Of a stretch of 64,000 nt of DNA, positions 9,497 to 17,536 are shown in pieces. Source of the DNA: Roseibium suaedae. Lineage in GTDB: Bacteria > Pseudomonadota > Alphaproteobacteria > Rhizobiales > Stappiaceae. The stretch covers positions 496,001 to 560,000 of the forward strand of contig NZ_FRBW01000002.1 in NCBI RefSeq assembly GCF_900142725.1, read 5' to 3'. The notes under the pieces were generated by a model. It worked only from the letters and a program-made list of their open reading frames with translations. It had not been told where the DNA came from and did not search any database. The stretch's first letter is position 1. The number at the start of each line of letters is the position of its first letter. The position numbers were made by a program, and so were the translations under genes.

Positions 9497-10459
9497 ATGA
9501 CTTTCACGCCGCCGGCAAACGATCATTCTCCCATGGGAGACGCCGCTCTGCCCGTCGCCTGTTTCGGGGCCATTCACTACGACATCATCGCCCACGCGGA
9601 CCGGACGATCCTGCGCGAAACCTCGACCCCCGCACGCATCGACATGAAGCCGGGGGGCGTTGCCACCAACGTGGCACGAAGTCTCGCCAGACTTGGTACG
9701 CCGGTCACGCTCACGGGTATGGTCGGCAATGATTCAGCGGGTGCCTCCATTCAGCAGATCCTGAAGATGGAAGGTGTTGCCGCCGACCTTTCAGTGCGCG
9801 ATGGCCATACCACGGGCCAGTATCTGGCGCTCCATGACCCGGATGGTTCTTTGGCTGCGGCCTGCATCAGCGACACAGTGCTGACCTCTGCTCCCCTGCA
9901 TCTCTTCGAGGAAGCGGCAAGCCGCGCCGATAGCGAAGGCTGGTGGCTTCTGGATGCCAATTTGCCGGAGGCTGCCTTGAGCCTGCTGGCCAGGACCGCT
10001 CCCTCGGGCAGGCTTGCGGCGGAAGCTGTCTCGATTGCCAAGGCCCCCCGCCTCAGAGCAATCCTGTCCCGGATCTCCCTTCTGTTCCTGAACCGTGCGG
10101 AAGCTGCGACCCTTTCAAGCCTCAATGCTGAGGCCTCTCTCGATGCGCATTCGGAGAAGCTGCTGGCAGCGGGTGTCCAAACTGTCATCATCACCGATGG
10201 CGCTGGTCCTCTTCATGTCCGCAGTCCGGAACTATCCCTGTTTCTGCCGACACCGGATGCCAATGTCGTGGATGTCACGGGCGCCGGGGATGCGCTTGTC
10301 GCTGGAACTCTCTCAGCCCTCGGGCGCGGACTTCCCCTGGAAGCCGCCGCCAGCGCCGGACAGCAGGCTGCGCGCATTGCGCTGGAGACCACGGGCGCGG
10401 CTCCTGCAAACCTGACCTGGACGGCTGTTTCCAGAAACCTTCATGGGACGGCAGGCTGA
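9497..10459 (+). CDS. psuK: PfkB-family sugar kinase, probable pseudouridine kinase
   Basis: A 320-residue ribokinase-fold enzyme. The PfkB signature VVDVTGAGDALVAGTL (about residues 255-270) supplies the catalytic Asp and the anion hole. The N-terminal GAIHYDIIAHAD and KPGGVATNVARSLARLG match the substrate-binding half of PfkB kinases. The next gene encodes pseudouridine-5'-phosphate glycosidase, so phosphorylation of pseudouridine to its 5'-phosphate is the likely reaction. The function rests on context, since PfkB substrates are hard to read from sequence. Possible starts are TTG 9494, ATG 9497 and ATG 9533; I use 9497. It is divergent from recA and likely cotranscribed with psuG across a 115-bp gap. 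Confidence 0.82.
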   Translation: MTFTPPANDHSPMGDAALPVACFGAIHYDIIAHADRTILRETSTPARIDMKPGGVATNVARSLARLGTPVTLTGMVGNDSAGASIQQILKMEGVAADLSVRDGHTTGQYLALHDPDGSLAAACISDTVLTSAPLHLFEEAASRADSEGWWLLDANLPEAALSLLARTAPSGRLAAEAVSIAKAPRLRAILSRISLLFLNRAEAATLSSLNAEASLDAHSEKLLAAGVQTVIITDGAGPLHVRSPELSLFLPTPDANVVDVTGAGDALVAGTLSALGRGLPLEAAASAGQQAARIALETTGAAPANLTWTAVSRNLHGTAG

Positions 10460-10574
10460 ATTTTGCCAAGCCGCCCTGCGCGGTTCCGCCGCTCGACGGG
10501 GCAGCCCCCAAGGACTATAAGGCGCGTCAAACCGCCCAGACATTTTTCGTTTCGAACCACTGAGGATCCTACCC

Positions 10575-11489
10575 GTGCTCCCTGCTGACTTCATCGTTCC
10601 GACTGAAGAAATCCGTGAAGCGCTTGCCGCCGGCAAGCCGGTTGTCGCCCTGGAGTCGACCATCATCACCCACGGCATGCCCTATCCGGACAATGTCGAG
10701 ACTGCCCGCATGGTTGAACAGGACATCCGCGACAACGGCACCATTCCCGCGACGATTGCCGTTCTGGATGGCAAGATCCGCATCGGCCTCAGCGATGAAG
10801 ACCTGATCCGTCTGGCCAAGGCGGAAGGTGTCATGAAATGCTCGCGCGCCGACCTTGCGATCGCGGTATCCAGCGGACGCCCGGGATCCACCACAGTTGC
10901 TGCAACCATGATGGCGGCCCATGCGGCCGGCGTTTCGGTCTTTGCCACCGGCGGCATCGGCGGCGTGCACAAGGGGGCGGAAGAAAGCTTCGACATTTCC
11001 GCAGATCTTGACGAACTCGGCCGCACGCCCGTTCTGGTGGTATGCGCCGGCGCGAAGGCGCTTCTCGACATTCCGAAGACGATGGAAGTGCTCGAAACCC
11101 GCGGCGTTCCGGTCATTGCCTATGGAACCGATCAGCTCCCGGCCTTCTGGTCACGCAGTCTTGGCCTCAAGGCACCGTTCCGCATGGACAGCGCGGAAGA
11201 GATCGCCGCACTCCTCAAGGCTCGCGCTGCCTTTGGCGACCATGGCGGCGTCTTGATTGCCAACCCAGTGCCAGCAGAAAGCGAAATTCCGGCCGACGAA
11301 ATGGCCGGTTACATCGCAACAGCTCTGGAACAGGCCGAGCAACAGGGCATCAAGGGCAAGGAGGTTACCCCCTTCGTGCTGGGCGCGATCCTGAAGCTCA
11401 CCGGCGGCCGCAGCCTTGTGACCAACATCGCCCTGGTGCGCAACAATGCAAGGCTTGCAGCCCGCATTGCGGCAGCCGCCGCAGCCTGA
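10575..11489 (+). CDS. psuG: Pseudouridine-5'-phosphate glycosidase
   Basis: Cleaves the C-C glycosidic bond of pseudouridine 5'-phosphate to uracil and ribose 5-phosphate, the second step of pseudouridine salvage from RNA turnover. The 304-residue protein shows the family block VALESTIITHGMPYPDN with the catalytic Glu near residue 28. Further blocks are MKCSRADLA, the Gly-rich ATGGIGGVHKGAE, and VVCAGAKALLDI with the active-site Lys. The C-terminal block is TPFVLGAILKLTGGRSLVTNIALV. It starts with GTG at 10575, preceded by GAGGA. A strong terminator follows, so psuK-psuG forms a two-gene unit. Confidence 0.95.
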   Translation: MLPADFIVPTEEIREALAAGKPVVALESTIITHGMPYPDNVETARMVEQDIRDNGTIPATIAVLDGKIRIGLSDEDLIRLAKAEGVMKCSRADLAIAVSSGRPGSTTVAATMMAAHAAGVSVFATGGIGGVHKGAEESFDISADLDELGRTPVLVVCAGAKALLDIPKTMEVLETRGVPVIAYGTDQLPAFWSRSLGLKAPFRMDSAEEIAALLKARAAFGDHGGVLIANPVPAESEIPADEMAGYIATALEQAEQQGIKGKEVTPFVLGAILKLTGGRSLVTNIALVRNNARLAARIAAAAAA

Positions 11490-11518
11490 GCGTCGTCCCA
11501 CAGCGCAAGACTGCATTT

Positions 11519-11554
11519 GACCCCGGAGCGGCTGCCGCTCCGGGGTCTTGCTTT
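11519..11554 (+). terminator. Rho-independent terminator after psuG
   Basis: A perfect 13-bp GC-rich stem (11519-11531 with 11535-11547) with a 3-nt loop is followed by TTGCTTT. It lies 30 bp after psuG. The remaining 230 bp to the next gene hold no recognised feature apart from a strong AGGAGG ribosome-binding site at the end. Confidence 0.88.
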
Positions 11555-11786
11555 GCGACCCCAGGTCCCTTCAACCTTGACGCTCGCCTCAAGTCTTTGA
11601 GCAAGCGAACAATTCCAAAGGTTCGCGAGACCAAAAAGTGTCGCCCGCAGGTCACAGCGGCAATGCAAACCGGCCTATCCGGTTCGCGCAACGGTATCAG
11701 ACCGTTGACTCCTCCCTCGCAGCCTGAACAAAGTTATCGCGCTGCGGCATGGCCGGGCAAACGGTACAGGATGAGGAGGTTCGCCG

Positions 11787-12983
11787 ATGACGGAAGCGAC
11801 GACGGCGGTTGCGCCGACTACGGAAGGCGGCTTGACGCCCCTGAAATATCTGGATCGCGCCCTGAGCAAACTGCGTGAGATCGGCCTGCCGGTGGAAACC
11901 GAGACGGACGCTCCGATCAACGCGCTGCTGGAACAGATTTCCTCTCTTTCGCCGGACAAGGTGCTGATCATCACGCGCACCCTGGGCCAGGCATCCAACT
12001 TCAATGAAGTGGTGCGCAGCCAGATCCAGCAAATGGATATCGGCCAGCGCTACGAAGAGATCACCGACAGCTTCAACACCATCCGGGATGACGCCAAGGC
12101 GCTGGTGGATCAGCTGGCCGACGGCAAGATTTCCTTCACCGAAAGCCTTTCCAACAAGTGGCGCGACATGCGCCGCGGCACCATCTCGGACCGGTTCGAC
12201 ACGATCCGCAGCACCTACAAGGAAGTGGCCCGGGCCACCAAGGACCAGATCGAGCGCGAGCAGACGATCCTGGATTCCTACCGTGACTTCCGCGGTGCGC
12301 TGAAGCAGGCCGAAGTGCTGGCTCTGGAAATCCTGAAGACGGCAACCACCAAGCTTGACGAGGCCAAGGCCGCGCTGGAGGCGGCGTCCGCCGCTGTTGC
12401 CGGTCACACCGGCGACGACGCTGCCGCCAAGGCTCGTCTGGAGCTTGCCCGCGATGAAAAGCTGCGGGAAATGCAGGACGAGGAAAAGCGCTACCAGGTG
12501 GCCAAGGACCTCTCTGACAACCTGACCATCGGCTACAACACCTCCGAAATCATTATGGCGCGCCTGATGCAGACGACCAACGCCAAGGAGCGGGTCTATG
12601 CGCAGTCGGTGAGTTTCTTCTCCACCAACGAATCCGTTCTGACCGCCCTCAACGCGTCCTTCACCGGCCTTCAGGGACTGCATGAGTCCACTGAAACGCT
12701 GAACGCGATGAAGGACGGCATGAACAAGAGCCTGGAAACCCTCGCCGAGATCGGCGATGCGGTGCAGACTGAGGCGCTGAAGGCGGGCTACGGACCGACA
12801 GTGGCTGCAGCTTCGGTCAAGAAGCTCGTAGACTCCGTCATCAACTTCCAGGTCCAGTCGCGCGAGATCATCAACGAGATGCGCGACATGTCGACCAAGA
12901 ACTCGGAAGAGATCCGGACCGCCGTTGAAGACGGCAAGCGCAGACTGGCCAAGCTGGCTGCACAGGGCAATGCGCTGCGTTAA
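11787..12983 (+). CDS. Helical cytoplasmic protein with TelA-like architecture
   Basis: A 398-residue protein without signal peptide or membrane segment, almost entirely predicted alpha-helix and rich in Ala, Glu and Lys. Long heptad-like stretches occur around 95-260 (for example ARATKDQIEREQTILDSYRD). The middle segment TSEIIMARLMQTTNAKERVYAQS and the overall order of helices recall toxic-anion-resistance protein TelA / YceH. I judge this by eye only and it could be chance. It starts at ATG 11787 behind AGGAGG. It is the first gene of a compact operon with a membrane protein and a coiled-coil protein, gaps being 68 and 37 bp. Some databases label related proteins 'cell surface protein', which the absence of an export signal does not support. 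Confidence 0.72.
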   Translation: MTEATTAVAPTTEGGLTPLKYLDRALSKLREIGLPVETETDAPINALLEQISSLSPDKVLIITRTLGQASNFNEVVRSQIQQMDIGQRYEEITDSFNTIRDDAKALVDQLADGKISFTESLSNKWRDMRRGTISDRFDTIRSTYKEVARATKDQIEREQTILDSYRDFRGALKQAEVLALEILKTATTKLDEAKAALEAASAAVAGHTGDDAAAKARLELARDEKLREMQDEEKRYQVAKDLSDNLTIGYNTSEIIMARLMQTTNAKERVYAQSVSFFSTNESVLTALNASFTGLQGLHESTETLNAMKDGMNKSLETLAEIGDAVQTEALKAGYGPTVAAASVKKLVDSVINFQVQSREIINEMRDMSTKNSEEIRTAVEDGKRRLAKLAAQGNALR

Positions 12984-13051
12984 GGCGCAGGCTTGATGAA
13001 GCAAATGGGAACGCCGGGTCAAAGCCCGGCCGACCCCAGCGGAGACGCTTG

Positions 13052-13981
13052 ATGGCGGATAGGGCTGACGCGCCGCTTGATGATCTGATGATGGCCATGG
13101 ACGTTGTGGACACGCTGCGCCACGACGAGGCACTGATCATGAAGGAGCTGGCAACCGACGACCGGGACGACCGGATGATCGAGCGCCTTCGCCAGGTCTA
13201 TGCGTCTCAGGGCATCGATGTTCCCGATGATATCCTGAAGGCTGGCGTCGAAGGGCTGAAGGAAGACCGCTTCGTCTACTCGCCGCCCGCCTCCGGCTTT
13301 CAGCGCTGGCTTGCCCTGCTTTATGTCACCCGCATGCGCTGGTCCAAATGGGCGGCAGGCCTGGCGCTAGCCCTCATCCTGTGCCTTGCAGGCTGGCAGT
13401 TCCTTGTGGTGATGCCGCGGGAAAGAGCGGCAGCCGCGCTTCAGGTCGAACTCAGCGAAACCATCCCCCAGTCCATCGCCTCCCTGCGCAGCCGCATCGA
13501 AGGGCTGACCAGCGATGCCGATATTCTGGCAAGTGCCAAGCGGCTCGAAGAGGATGGCCTTGCGGCAGCGGCAGCCGGAAATGCGGAGGCTGCAAGAAAG
13601 TCGGCCTCCAGCCTGAACTCCATGGCGGCAGAGCTGGCGCTGACCTTTGAGGTCAAGATCGTTTCCCGTCCCGGCGTTCCGACCGGTGTCACCCGCATTC
13701 CCGAAGCCAATCAGCGGGCAAGCAACTATTACATCGTGGTGGAAGCCATCGGTCCGGATGGCAAGGCCCTGTCCCGTACGATCACCTCCGAGGAAGACGG
13801 CAAGTCTCACGAGGTTTCGATCTGGGCGCAACGGGTCAGTTCCTCCCTCTTCAACCGTGTGCGCGATGACAAGTCCGGCGACGGCATCGTTCAGGACACG
13901 CTTCTTGGCACCAAGGAGCGCGGCAAGCTGGCCGTGACCTGGAAGTCAGGTGTTCAGACGGGAGCGATCACCGAATGGTAA
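13052..13981 (+). CDS. DUF6384-like single-pass membrane protein
   Basis: The 309-residue protein begins with about 90 cytoplasmic residues containing LDDLMMAMDVVDTLRHDEALI and a repeated Asp/Arg-rich stretch (ATDDRDDRMIERLRQ). One strong transmembrane helix, WAAGLALALILCLAGWQFLVV, lies near residues 97-118. A coiled-coil segment of about 75 residues follows, then a beta-rich C-terminal domain (NYYIVVEAIGPDGKALSRTI) ending TEW. The pattern agrees with DUF6384 as I recall it. ATG 13052 follows GGAGACGCTTG; a TTG one codon upstream is also possible. It is the second gene of the trio and a plausible membrane anchor for the flanking helical proteins. No biochemical function is known to me. Confidence 0.75.
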   Translation: MADRADAPLDDLMMAMDVVDTLRHDEALIMKELATDDRDDRMIERLRQVYASQGIDVPDDILKAGVEGLKEDRFVYSPPASGFQRWLALLYVTRMRWSKWAAGLALALILCLAGWQFLVVMPRERAAAALQVELSETIPQSIASLRSRIEGLTSDADILASAKRLEEDGLAAAAAGNAEAARKSASSLNSMAAELALTFEVKIVSRPGVPTGVTRIPEANQRASNYYIVVEAIGPDGKALSRTITSEEDGKSHEVSIWAQRVSSSLFNRVRDDKSGDGIVQDTLLGTKERGKLAVTWKSGVQTGAITEW

Positions 13982-14018
13982 GGACCGAGCGGAACTTTCA
14001 CGCAAGGGAGACGCAGCC

Positions 14019-15479
14019 ATGCTGAACGGCCGTCAGACACTTGCAAGCCTTGACCAGGCCATGACGGATCTTCGCCGGGAGGAAACGGAGCTCGACACCC
14101 GCATCGAGCGCTCGACCCGGTCGCTCGCGGATCTGCGCAGCCGGCAGAACGACGGCTACCGCGAACTTGCCCGCTTCCGCCTCGACAATGACGCGGCAGA
14201 CGGCTTGACCCGCAGGCTGGATGACGCAGCGCGCGAAGTGCGCCGCCTGATGGAAAAACGCACCTCGGATTTTGCCACGCTGAATGCCCAGCTCCGGGAA
14301 AAGGAAACCGCCCAGGCCGATCTCAACAAGAGCCGCAGCAGCTTGAGCGAGACCCGTGAGCAACTGGCTGGCCGGATGGACGACCTCATGGAAGAGGTCG
14401 ACAAGGTGCTGGAAACGGACGCGGCTTTCATGACCCAGTCCGCCAAGGCGGAGGCCGCGGCCCGGACTGCAGAAGCTGCAACTGACAAGGCCCAGAGGGC
14501 CATTGCCGACGAGGAAGAAAAGGGCAAGGCTTATCTGGATGACCGGCTGTTCGTCTATCTGTGGGAAAGAGGCTTCGGCACACCGGACTATGCCTCGACA
14601 GGTCTGATCCGGTCTCTGGACCGCTGGGTGGCAAGACTGATCGGCTTTGAAGGCGCGCGGGCCAATTACGCCATGCTGACGCGCATTCCGGAGAAACTTG
14701 CGGCACATGCGGAAAAATGCCGTGTGGCGGCCGCCGCCGAACAGGATGTTCTTGCAGCCATGAGCCGCCAGAAGCTTGCTGATACGGCAGGCGAGGACCT
14801 GGCTGGACGCATCGAGGAGACCAACGCTCAGATTGCGGCCCTCGACAAGCAGCTGGAAGACTTGGAGCCGGTCATCGCCACCCTGACCCAGGCCCTGCAC
14901 GAGTTCTCCAATGGCGAGGACGACAATTTCAAGAAGGCGGAGGAGCAGTTGTCCGGCTCCTTGCGCGGCGATGATCTTCAGGACCTTTGGCGCGAGGCGC
15001 TCGCAACGCCCTCCCCCGAGGATGAAAAGATCGTGCGCCGTCTTGAGGATCTTGCTGATCAGATCGAGGCCGTCGAGAGGGACATCCGTCAGGACCGGGA
15101 ATTGCAGCGCGACATCACCGCGCGCAGGGCCGAACTTGCCTCCGTTGCCCAGAATTTCCGCCGCAATGGCTACGACGACTGGGACTCCACCTTTTCCGAC
15201 AACAGCCTGACCACCGTTCTTCTCGGTGAGCTCTTGAAAGGTGCGATCACCGGAGCAGATTACTGGGCACGGGCCCAGCGCAGTCACAAGCGGCGCAAGC
15301 CCAAGGGCGCCAAGGTCGGCTTCCCGGGCGGTTCAGGTCTGCCGCGCGGCATGGGCGGCGGTTTTGGTGGTCCATCCCGGGGCTCGTCTGGTGGATCATC
15401 AGGCGGGTTCGGAGGCGGCGGCTTCAAGACCGGCGGCGGCTTTGGCGGCGGTGGTTTCAAGACGGGCGACACTTTCTGA
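14019..15479 (+). CDS. Coiled-coil protein with Gly/Phe-rich C-terminal tail
   Basis: A 486-residue protein of unknown function. Residues 1-175 form long Arg/Glu/Ala-rich coiled coils (QTLASLDQAMTDLRREETEL onward). A globular insert around 180-240 holds FVYLWERGFGTPDYAS and LDRWVARLIGFEGARANY. A second coiled-coil region runs to about 400, then NSLTTVLLGELLKGAITGADYW. The last 60 residues are a basic linker (RSHKRRKPKGAK) and a Gly/Phe tail with the unit GGGFGGGGFKTG occurring twice. Such tails occur in TPM-domain and other envelope or condensate-forming proteins, but no TPM domain is visible. ATG 14019 has AAGGGAG upstream. It ends the trio operon. Confidence 0.75.
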   Translation: MLNGRQTLASLDQAMTDLRREETELDTRIERSTRSLADLRSRQNDGYRELARFRLDNDAADGLTRRLDDAAREVRRLMEKRTSDFATLNAQLREKETAQADLNKSRSSLSETREQLAGRMDDLMEEVDKVLETDAAFMTQSAKAEAAARTAEAATDKAQRAIADEEEKGKAYLDDRLFVYLWERGFGTPDYASTGLIRSLDRWVARLIGFEGARANYAMLTRIPEKLAAHAEKCRVAAAAEQDVLAAMSRQKLADTAGEDLAGRIEETNAQIAALDKQLEDLEPVIATLTQALHEFSNGEDDNFKKAEEQLSGSLRGDDLQDLWREALATPSPEDEKIVRRLEDLADQIEAVERDIRQDRELQRDITARRAELASVAQNFRRNGYDDWDSTFSDNSLTTVLLGELLKGAITGADYWARAQRSHKRRKPKGAKVGFPGGSGLPRGMGGGFGGPSRGSSGGSSGGFGGGGFKTGGGFGGGGFKTGDTF

Positions 15480-15531
15480 CTCCCATTGGTCCCGGTATCC
15501 GGGCGGACTTGATTTTGATGAGGCTATTTTG

Positions 15532-16023
15532 ATGGATCCGGCGCTTTACCGGGCCTTTGCCCACTATAATTCGTGGATGACCCGGCAGGTCTATGCGGCC
15601 TGTGCGGACATGCCCGATGCAGAGCGGCGGCAGGACAGAGGCGCGTTCTTCAAGTCGATCCACTCGACCCTGAACCACATTCTTTTCGGCGACCGCGTCT
15701 GGATGGGACGCTTCACCGGACGCAGCTACGATCACAAAGGCATGGGGGCCGACATTTTCGAGAGCTTCGCCGATCTGCAGGAAGCACACCTGGCGATGTC
15801 AGACGAGATTTCGCAATGGGTGGAAACCCTTGATGCGGACTGGCTGTCAGGCGATCTGACCTGGACAAGCACGGACGGCAAGCGTACGAGCTCGCGGCCA
15901 CGCTGGCTGCTGGTCTCGCATCTGTTCAACCATCAGACACATCACCGGGGGCAGATCACCACCCTGCTCTCCCAATCCGGACGGGATGTCGGGGTGACCG
16001 ATCTGCCGTTCATACCGCAGTAA
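15532..16023 (+). CDS. DinB-family metal-binding four-helix protein
   Basis: A 163-residue DinB/YfiT-fold protein. Two histidine-bearing helices form the expected metal site: IHSTLNHILFGDRVWMGRF near residue 40-58 and VSHLFNHQTHHRGQIT near 130-145, the latter with the HxxHHRGQ family motif. Members include thiol transferases (bacillithiol, mycothiol or glutathione dependent) and damage-inducible proteins of unknown activity. Nothing here fixes the substrate. ATG 15532 was chosen because it starts MDPALYRAFAHYNSWM, the usual first helix; the frame is open upstream inside the previous gene. It lies 52 bp after the Gly-rich protein gene and may be read through from that operon. Confidence 0.87.
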   Translation: MDPALYRAFAHYNSWMTRQVYAACADMPDAERRQDRGAFFKSIHSTLNHILFGDRVWMGRFTGRSYDHKGMGADIFESFADLQEAHLAMSDEISQWVETLDADWLSGDLTWTSTDGKRTSSRPRWLLVSHLFNHQTHHRGQITTLLSQSGRDVGVTDLPFIPQ

Positions 16024-16172
16024 TCCGGCCGTATGCGGCTGCAACAGGGTGTCAGCTGGCCTTTTCTCCCGCCAGACAGATGCCAGATAGACGCCAGACA
16101 AGAACACCGTTTCCAGCGCCGCACACGGACCATTGGTCCCGCCGCGCCCAAGCAAGATTTAAGGATCGCGCC

Positions 16173-16682
16173 ATGCGCCAACTCAAGACGCTTCTTCAGC
16201 TCACCGCAGTCACCGGTCTCATGGGACTTGCTGCCTGCGTCAGCTCCTCGCCCAGGCAGCAGGCACCGGCCGGCCCTGCCCAGCCGACGCTGGACGTTCC
16301 CGCTGGAGCCCAGAGCGTGAATATTGCTGCCGATCCGGCAACGATCCGCGCGACATTGATCGCCAGCGCCCAGCAGAAGGGAACGCCGGTGATCCAGGAC
16401 CAGGCCAACATGGTGGTGATGGAACGGGTGATGAGCGGCGCCAACCCGGCCCTTGATGCGGAGTTCGGCCCTTCCGACAATGGCACCCGCGTGATCCGGA
16501 TCCGCGTCCGCTTTACCGGCTCGGGCTGTCAGACCCTGGCTGTCCAGGACGTGGCAGTGGTCAACAATGTCCACACGGCCCTGGAACAGAGCTTCGTTCT
16601 TCCGGGCAACCCGAACACGATGGAAAGCCTGAACGGCCTGAAGCGCGACGCAGAGCGCAAGAGCGCCTGCCCGCGCGTCTGA
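16173..16682 (+). CDS. Putative outer- or inner-membrane lipoprotein
   Basis: A 169-residue lipoprotein precursor. The signal peptide MRQLKTLLQLTAVTGLMGLAAC ends in a clear lipobox (LAAC, Cys22). Ser at +2 does not signal inner-membrane retention, so outer-membrane sorting is likely. The mature part starts with a Pro/Gln/Ala-rich linker, then a compact domain with ADPATIRATLIASAQQKG, MVVMERVMSG and VIRIRVRFTGSG. This is suggestive of a small alpha/beta fold, but I do not recognise a family. ATG 16173 has AAGGA 8 nt upstream. No neighbour explains its role. Confidence 0.8.
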   Translation: MRQLKTLLQLTAVTGLMGLAACVSSSPRQQAPAGPAQPTLDVPAGAQSVNIAADPATIRATLIASAQQKGTPVIQDQANMVVMERVMSGANPALDAEFGPSDNGTRVIRIRVRFTGSGCQTLAVQDVAVVNNVHTALEQSFVLPGNPNTMESLNGLKRDAERKSACPRV

Positions 16683-16714
16683 CCGTTTCATATCCGCGAA
16701 GAGGAGCGCGACGC

Positions 16715-17137
16715 ATGACAGGACAAGCCACCAAAACCGTTCTCAAGGGCGGATGCCTTTGCGGCGCCGTCACCTTTGAGGCGACCGGCGTCTTCGACCG
16801 GTTTTTCCTTTGTCATTGCGAGCGTTGCCGGAAAGGCACCGGCACGGCGCATGCAGCCAATGTCTTTTCCACGGACTTCGAGCTGACATGGCTATCTGGT
16901 GAAGGGAACACCACAAAATTCCTTGTCGAGGGCACCCGCCACAGCCGCCATTTCTGCAACACCTGCGGATCGCCTTTGCCGCGCACGAGTGCGGATGGCG
17001 TGCGGCTTGTGGTGCCAGCCGGCAGCCTGGAAACACCCCTCCATCTGCGGCCTGAGGCGCATATTTTCACCGCAAGCCGGGCAGACTGGGATGACGAACT
17101 GGAGAATGTTCCTGCATTCCCAGGTTTCCCGAGCTGA
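16715..17137 (+). CDS. GFA/CENP-V-fold zinc protein
   Basis: A 140-residue glutathione-dependent formaldehyde-activating (GFA) family protein. The zinc ligands are all visible: GGCLCGAVTF (Cys14, Cys16), LCHCERCRKGTG (Cys33, Cys35, Cys38) and FCNTCGSPLP (Cys81, Cys84). The family is named for Gfa, which binds S-hydroxymethylglutathione, but most members have no proven activity and no formaldehyde dehydrogenase gene is nearby. ATG 16715 has GAGGAG upstream. It converges with the next gene across 48 bp. Confidence 0.9.
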   Translation: MTGQATKTVLKGGCLCGAVTFEATGVFDRFFLCHCERCRKGTGTAHAANVFSTDFELTWLSGEGNTTKFLVEGTRHSRHFCNTCGSPLPRTSADGVRLVVPAGSLETPLHLRPEAHIFTASRADWDDELENVPAFPGFPS

Positions 17138-17185
17138 CCGGCTGAGGAAAATGGCCTCACCCGAGCCATCCGCAATGGATGTTCG

Positions 17186-17461
17186 TCAGCTGATGAACTC
17201 GTTGCTGATGTTATAGGCGGGGGAGGCCAGTCCTGCTTCCCAGATCATATAGACAGACCTGCCATCGGTATTGAGAACGGACGGTCCTGTCTCGTTGCCA
17301 TCCGCATCCACAGGCACGAAGTGATACTGCTCGGCGGAATGCGCCGGTCCCCAGTCGAAGATCCTGTAGCATTGATCTGGTGCCAGAAACTTCGCTTCCC
17401 CCTTGATGAACGCGACCTTCTGATAGCCGTAGCTGTCGAACTCTCCTTCACCGATCCACAT
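17186..17461 (-). CDS. Hypothetical small protein
   Basis: A 91-residue protein of no recognised family, starting MWIGEGEFDSYGYQKVAFIKGEAKFL and containing FDWGPAHSAEQYHFVPVDADG and YMIWEAGLASPAY. The composition is that of a real small beta-rich protein, not a shadow frame. ATG 17461 has AAGGA 8 nt upstream. An alternative ATG at 17518 would add 19 residues but lacks a ribosome-binding site. It has no signal peptide from either start. It lies 75 bp downstream of, and on the same strand as, the DUF4105 gene, so the two may be cotranscribed. Confidence 0.6.
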   Translation of the reverse strand: MWIGEGEFDSYGYQKVAFIKGEAKFLAPDQCYRIFDWGPAHSAEQYHFVPVDADGNETGPSVLNTDGRSVYMIWEAGLASPAYNISNEFIS

Positions 17462-17536
17462 GCTTCCGTTCCTTTTTCTGCCGTCTGCACGCGCAACAGT
17501 ACAATCAGAAATAAACATTACCAAGACAAACAGCCC

